From the NCBI GenBank assembly GCA_949825045.1, contig OX463832.1, forward strand, positions 25,972,552-26,036,551: a stretch of DNA of 64,000 nt. The letters are read 5' to 3'. The stretch is from Argyresthia goedartella (taxonomy: Eukaryota; Arthropoda; Insecta; Lepidoptera; Argyresthiidae). A program made the translations under genes and the position numbers. Position 1 is the first letter of the stretch; each line of letters starts with the position of its first letter. Below are positions 36,901-48,900 of the stretch, in pieces. The notes beneath the pieces are model-generated. The model did no database searches. It worked only from the letters and a program-made list of their open reading frames with translations, and was not told where the DNA came from.

Positions 36901-39900
36901 GCACCTGCAACTGCAACAGCAGCTGCTGAAGAAGCCCGAGCCGATATACGAGACGCCGCAGAACAACAAGCCGCAACAGCAACCGCCGCGCGCGCAACAA
37001 CAGATCAGGCCGGAGCTGGTGGCTGCGCAGGTGAAACAACAACACCAACTAGGGGAGGGGAGGGGAGGGGAGGTGGGGCAGAGACACAGTTATGACTTAC
37101 TGGGGATTAGCTCATCGCCACAGCTGTGGAATACGAGAATGGTGCCGGCGGATGAAAGGCGGGTGTGCGATCCGACCAGTATTAACACCCTTTTCATAAT
37201 TCATAATAATGTATTGCAGTCACAAAGTTTAGAATAGAATAGTAATAAATCTATTCAGACTACAAAACACATGCGACATGACATACAAGAAGAAACAAAA
37301 GAACATCAGGTGAAACATACAATTAAAGGAAATAATAACAACAACATATAAAACAGAAGAGAATAAAAGCACGCGCAACAGAAGTATAAGATATGATATG
37401 TAAAATTTACATTTAATACGCAAGTTTAAATTTCACAATTTCACAAGGTGGTAGAACAGCATATTGTGACGCCCTGCTAGGGCACAGCAACATGCGAAGG
37501 ATAAACGCTTGTCCCCTTTACAAAAAATGGAATGATTACATTTATATTCAAATTACTTAGGGACAATTAGAAAAATATTGTAGAGATTATTATGATTACC
37601 AGTAAAAAAATAACTTAGTAATAACATGTAATAATTAGATTATAGAGAACAAAAGTATAAAATTTATCATTGAAAAATTATTTACTATCATAATAGCATT
37701 TTTCAATGAGGAACTTCTTTATAGTAGTTTATCTACACACGTATCATAAACCCTCTTTACTGCGTCCAAAAACCGCACGTTACGATCAGCATAATGTTAA
37801 ACTACTGGATAAAAACTCATTTCTTATCTGAAAAATTACACATTATGACCATAATGTGTAATTTTTCTACATATTATGACATTCAAATTTCGAACGCCGA
37901 CGCCCGCCTGCGTGCCGCCCCTACTCTGTTTGTGAAGTTGGTACTACTGAACAAGCTAAACAAGTGTAAAGGAATTATCAATGCCACCATGCCGGTCGAA
38001 CAGGCGGTTCCTGAACACATTAAAGAGAGCTTATGATATGTGTGTGGATAAACTAGTGTATGTAACTGTACATAATTAGGCATTAAAACTCTCGAGTGAT
38101 ATTATTATGAAACTCGCCTTCGGCTCGTTTCATGAACCTACTCTCGAGTATTAATGCCCTCCATTATGTAGTAGTCACATAAACTACTATTATGTGACTG
38201 ATACATATTGAAGGGCATTAAAACTCGAGTGTGGGTTTATGAAACGAGCATAACATTTTACTAATAACTTTCGAAATTAATAACAACCTATGATATGCTA
38301 TGTTATGATAATCAGCTATATATTAAGTACTCATTCAATAGCTCATCACATCACATAAATAGGCCATTATTTAATTACCCTAATTATAAAATAAGTAATA
38401 CTTAAACCGATTTCTATATTTATGCATTGGGCAAGTTGATTCTTCGATAAGCAATATCGTCTTTAGCTGCATCCTTGTTAACAGCTCGATTTATTACCCC
38501 ATTGGAACTTTGTCCCGTACTATAGAATTCTTGCTTACTTACATTACATGAAGTCTGGGCTCGTTGGATTCGTCTTAACAAAACCTATTGATTTCAAAGA
38601 GGTTTTATAGTTTTTAAGCGACTATAATTATTCAGTTGACAGTTCATTCTTTAAAGATGGATGCCCAATAATGTAATTGTGTGTGGTGGTGAAATTTTGT
38701 ATTTTTGTTTACTAAAGTAATATTGTTACAGCAACAACCCTTACAAAAGCCCCAACTGACGGAGCAACAACAACAACAGATCCGACAGCAGCAGTTGCAA
38801 CAACAGCAGCGGCAGCAGCAGCTCCAACAACAACAACAACAGCAACAGCAAAGAGAGTCCGTGTCCAGTAGGGATACCAGCGTCTTCTCCACTTCGTCTG
38901 GCTGTTCTGGGTGAGTGACGGGACAATTGCGACAGATTAGAAGAGAACAGAACTGAGTGTTGCAGGATTGGACTTAAAGGCAAGGCGACACCTGATAATT
39001 GCGACAAAGTTCTCTTTGGAGAAAATAATAGAACCACCTGAGAATTGCGATTGTGTGCATGCGCAGCTGACGAAACTTACATAGACGCGTTTCAAGCTTC
39101 GTCGTAGTTTTATATGGATGGAAGCACTCACCCAAAAGCATTTCTCAGGTCTCGCCTTTTGAACTGTATCACATGATGCAATGAAGGCTCATCTGAAACA
39201 ATCGTACATTATTTGTAGAGGCTGGAAACTGAGCAATAGATGGATGATTGCGTTTGAGAGACCAGTTCGTCTATTGCTCTTTTGGCCGAGATATTACATT
39301 GCTTTTCATGGCTATTGCGAGGAGATACAATTAATCAAAACATAATAATATAAAGTTTATAACTATGCCTCTTTGCTGGGCCTGGCGGAGTCCGCCCTCA
39401 GATGAACGAACTATTTGGTCCGCCATCTACCGCAACAGACAGCACAAGTCAGGCACGCTTTTACCGACGCGACGGCGTGACGCACGCTATGTCGGTAAAA
39501 CCGACACGGCATGCAGCGCCATCTGTCGACTTGTGACGTACGGCGCTCTTTCAATAGCGCCTCTAATTCAATTGAATTGCAGATAAAATATGATATTCAA
39601 ATAATAGTACCCTAGAGATTACTTGAATCACTGTATTATTTTATGAATAAAAAATACGCCGTTGTTTTATTTTAATTACACGTTAACCTGTAGACTCGCG
39701 TAAACACTAAAACGGAACTTTTATGACAGACGTCATCTAGAGTACTGTAGATTCTATTGTAGGCATTTATGGGCAAAAAACATAAATATTGCCTTAATTG
39801 TTGTGTCATTATTTTTTCTTTTCCGGCTAGCAGAGAAGCAAAAGGTTATATCTAAAACGATAATAACCTCGAACATGGATGGTCTTCACACATTTATTTT

Positions 39901-42900
39901 ACACGAAATAATTTTCACTCTAATCGACGAGTCCCGCGAGAGAAATCTTCGACTGCGTTGTGGTCGAAGGCCATCGACCGAAGCGCATAAAATTGTTCGT
40001 ACAATAGTCAGAATGTTCCTTCCTAGCGTTTTGCATCAAGAAAGAAAGAGATAGGTGTAAAATGGCTGTTACAATGAGCGCGAAACTGTACCTTAGTGAA
40101 ATTGGACTAAATTGTATGATTCGGCTAATTTCACTGACTGGGATAATAAGCTTGCTGTCATAGATAGATAATCGAGATACAGGTTCTACAAGCCCCCAGG
40201 AATGAAACTATAGTAGTTTTGACGCCCTTAAATTCCACCGTGACAGCCAGTTACAGAAACTATCTTTCAATTTTGAAGCCCCATTAGCGGCGTGTCATTT
40301 TCATATTTTTAGGGTTCCGTACCCGAAGGGTGCCGAACGGGACCCTATTACTAAGCCTACGCTGTCCGTCCGTCCGTCCGTCTGCCACCAGGCTGTATCT
40401 CATGAACCGTGATAGTAAGACAGATGAAAATTTCACAGATGATGTATTTCTGTTGCCGCTATAACAACAAATACTAAAACACAGAATAAAATAAATATTT
40501 AAGGGGGCTCCCATACAACAATTCTTTCAATACAACATACAAACTTATGAATGCACCTGGTTATGTGCATGGAGTGTGAAAGTAGCCGCACCAATAACTT
40601 TGTAAACAACATTTTGCTATGTAAAATCCAAACCATTCACTCCACACCATCCCTACCATTGTACGGTGGTACGGAACCCTTCGTGCGCGAGTTAGACTCG
40701 CACTATAGTCAATAGTCAATAGTCAAAGTACTTTAGGGAAGTACTTTAGCGAATTTAGGGATCTAGTTTCTGCAACTGGCTGTATGTCTAACCACCGTTG
40801 TGTGACCCCAGCGGCTCCTGTTGGCGGTCGCGCTCGGCGGATCCGCGGTCGCTGGACGCGCTGCTGCAGTACATCGAGGGGCCGGCACGGCACCGCGACC
40901 GCGGGAAGAAGAAGGCGAAGAAACAACGACAGAAGGCTAAGAAGGTAAACTGATTGCTGCTGACTGTGAGCGCGTAATAAACTGAGCAGCGAACTTAGCG
41001 TCAAAACAAATCTCTGGTAGAGAGCACTTTATGTTTGAAACCTGATAAACATTGTCAACAGCAAAAGAGTTTCAGTCATCTGAGGTTCTATGGATATCTG
41101 CATATTGATAATCTGTGTTTTATATGAAAATACTAATATTAAACTAGAACCATTCCGACGATAAATTTGATCTCTTTAATCTCTTGCTCAGTGTGTTTTA
41201 AATACAAACTCCTTAATCTCCCTACTTGCTTAGTGTGCTTTAAATACAAACTCTTTAATCTCCCTACTCGCGCAGTGTGCTTTAAATACAAACTCGTTAA
41301 TCTCCCTAATTGCGCAGTATGCTTAAATACAAACTCTTTAATCTCCCTACTTGCTCAGTGTGCTTTAAATACAAACTCTTTAATCTCCCTACTCGCGCAG
41401 TGTGTTTTAAATACAAACTCTTTAATCTCCCTAATTGCGCAGTGTGCTTTAAATACAAACTCTTTAATCTCCCTACTTGCGCAGTGTGCTTTAAATTCAA
41501 ACTCTTTAATCTCCCTAATTGCGCAGTGTGCTTTAAATACAAACTCTTTAATCTCCCTATTTGTGCATTGTGCTTTAATTACAAAGTCTTTAATCTCCCT
41601 ACTCGCGCAGTGTGCTTTAAATACAAACTCTTTAATCTCCCTACTTGCGTAGTGCGTAGTGTGCTTTAAATAACACTATTTAATCTCCCTACTTGCGTAG
41701 TGTGCTTTAAATAACACTCTTTAATCTCCCTACTTGCGCAGTGTGCTTTAAATACAAACTCTTTAATCTCCCTAATTGCGCAGTGTGCTTTAAATACAAA
41801 CTCTTTAATCTTCCTACTTGTGCATTGTGCTTTAAATACAAACTCTTTAATCTCCCTACTCGCGCAGTGTGCTTTAAATACAAACTTTTTAATCTCCCTA
41901 CTTGCGTAGTGTGCTTTAAATAACACTCTTTAATCTCCCTACTTGCGCAGTGTGCTTTAAATACAAACTCTTTAATCTCCCTACTTGCGGAGTGTGCTTT
42001 AAATAACACTCTTTAATCTCCCTACTTGCGCAGTGTGCTTTAAATACAAACTCTTTAAACTCCCTATTTGCGCAGTGTTTTAAATACAAACTCTATACTC
42101 CCTGCTTACTCAGTGTGTTCTAAATATGGACTCTTTAACCTACCTATTTGCACGGTGTGCTCTAAATACAAACTCTTTAATCTCCCTACTTGCGCAATGT
42201 GCTTTAAATACAAACTCTTTAATCTCCCTACTTGCGCAGTGTTTTAAATGCAAACTCGTCTCCCTGCTTGCTCAGAGTGTTCTAAATATGAACTCTAATC
42301 TACCTATTTGCACGCTGTGTTTTGGCGCAGCTCGTCCGCGTGGTGGCAGTTCGCAGCCGAGAATTTTCACATTGCGCGCACAATTTTGCCCCGTCGTCTG
42401 AATAGAAACACCACTAAATAAATGTAAACAAGACATTCGGCCACTCACTGAGTAAGCAATGATAACATAGCATTGACGGGCAAAACATAGGGGTACGTCG
42501 TAACTAGCCGAGTACAATACGATTAAAATCAGTTAACGATTCGGCCAACCTCGGAGATTGTCGTGAATCCCTCATCTCTCACTAGAGAGAGAGAGATCGG
42601 ATTTAGGCGATGATATCCGAGAAAAGCCGAATCTTTAAGTAATTTTAATCGTCTGCGTTTGTGTGAGTGCTTCTCTCCATATAAGACTTCGACGAATTGT
42701 GAGCCATGTTAATGTAAGTTTCGTACGATATCATTTCGTGCAGTGGACTCTTGCCATTTAGCCCGTTGGCCGGCCCTGTGCACGCACACAATCGCAATTC
42801 TCAGGTCCAGCCTTATTGCCTGTACGCGGCAATTCTCTAACAACGGACCCGGCACCCCGCAGATCGAGTCCCGCCTGCACGACGAGCGGTCGTCGCTCGC

Positions 42901-45900
42901 GTCGTCGCTGGCGGCGCTGCGTCGCGTCGCGGACGGCGCGCGGGCCGACTACGAGCTCGCCAAGCGGCGCGCGGACGAGGCCAGGGCTGCGATGCCGCTG
43001 CAGCCGAGCGGCAAGAAAGGTAACACACACACACATACAGTCTGCTAGAGAGTCAATTTCAACAAGCCCACGTTTTTATCACGATAGCTGCGTTCCTTAT
43101 AATGAGAAGCCGTGGTATCAGTTTGGTGACGTGAGTGGTGAGCTACATGGCGTTTGACGTGTTAATTAGCTCCGCAAGCATCTGTAGGTAATCTTTGAAA
43201 AAAAACCTTACACACTCACAATAAAAAATAAAAACAGTTTTCATTAAGTAATCTGGCATTGAAAATATAAGTATATTCTTTATCTTTTTATTATATCTAA
43301 GACTTGGGAATGACTTATATTATCTTTAAATTAAATGATGTATTATACATTATTACAGCAACAATATATAATTAGAATTACACATACAGTAGGTAAATAA
43401 AAAAAAACATGCCTAAAATCCGCCAACTGCTGCGTCAAAAACATAAATAAATGTCCCACACACCCACACACACACACACACACATACAAACACACTAAAA
43501 TAATAAACCGCCCCGGGCCATATTAGATGCAAAGGTCCCCAAAGGAGATCCTCTGCATATTCATACTCATACTTCTATTATTATTACTTATTTATCTGAC
43601 TGTTATGGTTATAGTTTTACAATGCAAATTACTGTTTAATTTAAATTACAAATTAATAATTAATCTTGGGCTACAAATTTACATGGAAATGCCAACATGT
43701 GGCGTTAGTAGTACATTATCATTTTCAGGACTTTATTTCGGAAATAAGATCATAACGATCGTCGATACTAAACATGAACCTAAATCTCTATAATAATAAT
43801 AATAATCTTTATTTAAGGTTACAAAAAACCATATCTATAAATATCTTAAGAATAACGATGCATAATTTATTTAAAAAGATATTGTTTTAATATTATTAAT
43901 TATGTATAAATATTAATAAACACTGTGTAATTCCCAAACGCTTTGGGCTAGTAACAGGCCTTCGTTACTCACCTATACCTTCCGCGATAAGCACCTTCAG
44001 CGCGCGACAACTTGAACACGCCAGGTTCACTTCAAACAAATCAGCGAGAACAGCCGCACACACACACCTACATTGCATTCCGTATAAGCACTTGCCGCCA
44101 CACGCACACATTGCCGAAACTCGCGTCCTTCGCGTGCTACGAGACAGGGCTATGCAAGCAATGCATGCGACGAGTCAACGTCATTCGTCCGGCCGGGCGG
44201 CACGTGTTAACTTGTTTTTGTTTACAAACAAGTGTGATTTCCGCGCACAGATATTCTTATTTTGCAAGATGGTTAACATTGTGCGGTATACGGTTGCCTC
44301 AATAAGGATTCCACAAATAAGGATCTAGTATTTTTCAAAGTACCCCAAGATAAGGAAATGTGAGTATACATACCTAATAGTACCTATATATTGTTTGTAA
44401 AGTAAGTTTTCACCTGTAGGTAGATACTTGTTTTACCGTGCAGCGAGCGACCGCACCGCAACCCGCGGCGCTAAGCGACAACCCTAGCCGTTTGAGCAAG
44501 AGTAGGTAGTTATCATGCGAACAGGGGCCGAGTGAACTTACTATTTCTTATTTATACTATGTCTTGAAGTTGCAAATACGCCACGACGGCCAGTCGATCG
44601 TCGTCGCAACGCAACTGCATATTCAAACAATACCCCTTGAATGATAAGTAACACTATGTTTGCCCATATCAAAGCCTAACGATAAATCTTCTATCTGCAA
44701 CATCAAGAACACATTGTTGAATATTTTTGTAGGATTTATGACAAAAACTCCAGCAAATAGATTACTTTCGCTGTTTAAAAACATGCACCATGTACATCTT
44801 TCCGACACCTTACCTTTTAAAATTGTTCGATTTCGAATTTTCGCAACACTGAAGTTTAATAACAGGTACTTTAGAGATGTTAAGAAATACATACAACACT
44901 ACATTCAAGTTAAACAATTGTAAATACAATAAGTGCTTCTTAAAATTGTGTTGTTATTTATTTTTTAACACCCTTGCTCGTAAAGCTGATGTAATTCCAC
45001 CGGTTTTAAATATGTAAAGCGGGTCATAAACAACGCGTGTGTTACCAAAGCAAATAGTTAGGTTATAGTCCATACAAATTCCATAACAGTATTATTTGCC
45101 ATTTCAAATATGGAACAGATCGCCGCCGGGCGCCGCACGACTCCGGCTAGTGAGCAGCGCGCTGTTGCTATTCAAATTTCGAACTCAGACAATAAATTTG
45201 GAGCCACAATCGAAGAAGTTTTGCCCTGAGCCGCGCCCCTCTACTTCTACTGATGATACTTTTTTATTTACAACTAATGACGAATTACAATGCTCTTCTG
45301 CCGCCTTTCAAGAAGTTTCGTCGTCTCCAACATTTACCCTAACACAAAACAATGACATTATGAATAGTAATAATAATAACATAACTAAAAAACCAACTAC
45401 AACTAAGTATCATTTTAATAATTGAACAAAATATAAAATGTTTTTTTTTATTTCTGTTTCTTCGAAAATGTGTTAAAAGACGTCGTACGATATACGTGCG
45501 TATTGGTTATAACATGCTCGGCTCAATTACTGAACTTCCGCCTCGCATGTTTTAACCATCTTAACGCACTAATATCGTAATGTACTATTACTTTGGTTGT
45601 ACAGTACAACCCTTACGCTTGCGCTGTGGTGTAGGTAATTACTATTATATATTCTGTGCTTTTGGATATGTTTAGAAGCACCAGTTATGCTTATCTGTCA
45701 GTTCCCTAACTGGACCTGGAGATATATATTTACCAGTGGCTCGCGAGAGACCTTTTCTTTTAATAACACATACAAACTTATGACTGCACCTGGTTACGTA
45801 CATGGAGTATGAAAGTAGCCGCACACATAACTTTGTAAACTTCATTTTGCGGACTTAAACCCAACGTATTGACTTTTCACTAAAATTACTATGTGACTCC

Positions 45901-48900
45901 CACGGTCTGTACAAATCCAACGACACCTCATTTCTCAAGCTGTTTGGACTGCAGCGGTTTTTTTGTTAATTCTAAAACCGCCACATATCCGCCATTTTGA
46001 CGAATTTCCAGAAACTGAATCGACAAAAAAAATATCGAATCTGCTCACAAAAATTCACGAGAATCAGTTGAGAAATACAGCCTGCAGAGGACAACCTCCG
46101 GAAATACGAAAGTATTTTTGCCCAATCCTGAAACGTGGACGGCTTAATAAAATAATTTCGCTGGCGACTAAGAGCAGTGTCGCTCCGCAGGCAAGAAGCA
46201 GAAGTTGAGCGCGACGCAGCATGCGAAGGCGCAGTCGGCGGCCGCGCAACTCGGGGAGCTGACTGCCACCATGACTGCCGCTGCTAAGGTGAACTTGCTC
46301 ATTTAATATGACTTATGTTTAAACTATCACCAAAAACGCAACTATTTTGGTACCAAGAAATTCGAAACGACCACCAAGTTGTGTTTGGATAAATGATCAC
46401 CAAACTTCTTTTTATGTTTTGTATACTTAAGTTTATGTTTTAAGTAATTTTTGTTGTTCTTGCATGTTCAACCTAACACGAAGGATAAGCTTCACCTAAG
46501 CTACCCCAGTATTTTGCCCTGATATTTTCTGCAACTTTTGGTGATCATTTACCCATTTTGGGTAGGAAGAAAATATTTTGGTGATCATTATACTTGTTGC
46601 CATTAAATATCCCGCTTAGAGTAATATATTTTAGGGTTCCGTGCTGAAAGGGACCCTATTACTGAGCCTCCGTCGGTCATTCATCATGAACCGTAATTGG
46701 TTGGTACAGAGTTGAACTTTCCACTTGATATTAATTACAGCAAGGCCGACAACTCCGCGTAATCCTAGTCCCGAGTCCTTGATGAAACGCGATGCGATCC
46801 GGCACTTCGCGCCCTCAGGACCAACCGATACACCGTTGCTATTCATTCGTTGCATAAGAGACTCCAGCCTCGGAAGTAATGTGTGTCTGTATGTCTGTGT
46901 GTTTGTCCGCAGAGCGCGCGCACGGCGGAGCGACAAGCCACGGAGGCGGCGCGGCGGCTCGCGGAGTGCGACGCGGAGCTGGAGGAGGCGCGCGCGATGG
47001 CCGACCCGTGCCGAGCGGCACAGGCCGCGCAGGTAGGGCACTGCTCCACCTTCCCTCTCATGTCACACACACACACACACGCTTCAGCCTGCCAGGAAGC
47101 CCTCTGCTGCTCACTCACGTACACGCTTTTCAAGTCGGTTGTGCGCCACCCGCGGCCGTTATTTTGCTGGCTATGTCTTCGTGTATCAACCGATTGCACA
47201 GGCCTTGCAGGTAATTTACTTACATATAGATCTTAACCTGTTGGCTCTGATAGAGAGACTCCTTACGAGAAAATATAATTTACAGTCACACCCCCCTGGC
47301 TCTGACAGAGGGACTTTTCATACGAGCAGATTGTACGACCTCACATAGTACATTTTGCTTAGCGCGCAACCTAGTTGTAATAAAACTAATGTTATTTTAT
47401 TTAGGAAGGCAGTGTTGTACGAGACTCGCTCAATATACATCTATACGTACTATATCGGTGTTTACACACTCTACACTGATACACGTTATATTCAACTCCG
47501 CTGACTGATAGAGACTTTGTATGGAAACTCGCGCGCTTCTTTTTTCTGACGAACCGTACTTTGACGGCCTATAAATATGTAAGACCTAAATACACGAGGC
47601 AAGGTATCACAAAATAAAACAAAGGTATCAATACAAAACTGATTTTACTTTACTTCACATTATAATTCTCATTAGTTTCCAAGTAATCCCTCAATTAGCA
47701 AACATCATCGAGTATTTTCGCTGGCCGCCATCACACCTCGATTTTTTATGGCCATATCAAATTACATCTATCGAGTGAGTCAACGAGAGGTGGGCTCTGA
47801 CACTCTGACACCCAAGCCAACAGATTAAATGAGTAGGTTCCTTACTGACGTCGCGTCAACACACCCCTTCCGCAGTTAACTCCCTTCATTATCACCAGCC
47901 TGTAAAGGAGCCCACTGCTGAGGATAGGTCTCCTCGTATAAACGCCATTCAACTCGATTTACTCCCCCGGGTTATATCATTCCGATGCAGAAATCAACAT
48001 TTTTTCTGACACGGCGCCTGGGACGCAAGTGGCAGTTTCTTTTGCCATCATACCCGGGAATCTTAGGCTCCAGGTCAGATGGCACTTCATGACACACATT
48101 TTTGGTTTACCCCGTTTCCGCGTCAGAAACTCCGGAACAAATGGCAGTAAGGGAGTCGGTTGTTTTCCCGCCAATTCGCTATATCGTCGTATACCAACCA
48201 AGTGGCGTCGTATACCACCAAGGCGCTGGTGGAGGAGGCGCCGGCTGCGCAGGTGACTGACTGACTGACGCACATAGTAGTATATGTAGTCGGCAGTAGA
48301 TGGTGCCACCGGGAAGCAGTATAGCTACTCAGCAACAGATGGCGCCTCGGGCCATTAGTGTAGCTACTCGCCGATAGATAGCACCACCGGGTACGTATAA
48401 TAATACCGAAGTAGAAAAGACCTAATTTCATGCGGCCTATGTACGGAATCCCGAAAATTAAAACGCTGAATGTCTGATTAACCGAAAGTATGAAATCCCG
48501 AATGTGCGGAATACCGAAAATTAAAACGCCGAATGTGTTTACCCGAAAGTATGAAATCCCGATAGTACTTAATTTTAAGTATTTATTGTTATTCTTACAT
48601 GATTAACCTAACAAGAAGGATAAAGGGGGCTTCACTTCGCTCACCCCCTTTACCCTTCAACTAAGCTACCGCAGTGTTTTCCCTGATATTTGCTGAGCAA
48701 ATCAGTATTTTTTATGTCAGGGAAAAAACTGAGGTAGCTTAGTTGAAGGGTAAAGGGGGTGAGCGAAGTGAAGCACCCTTTATCCTTGTTAGGTTGATCA
48801 TGTAAGAACAACAATAAATACTTAAAATTAAGTACTATCGGGATTTCATATTTCGGGATTTCATACTTTCCTAAGCTTTATTTAATAACCTGATATTTGC

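Noticed and set aside
37230..37423. Hydrophobic 64-codon minus-strand frame
   Set aside because: AT-rich intron sequence with no start context or similarity. Hydrophobic runs are expected from T-rich DNA.
41167..42401. Protein-coding frames of 80-160 codons in the 42-bp array
   Set aside because: Tandem repeat with unit divisible by three, located inside an intron with correctly spliced exons on both sides.
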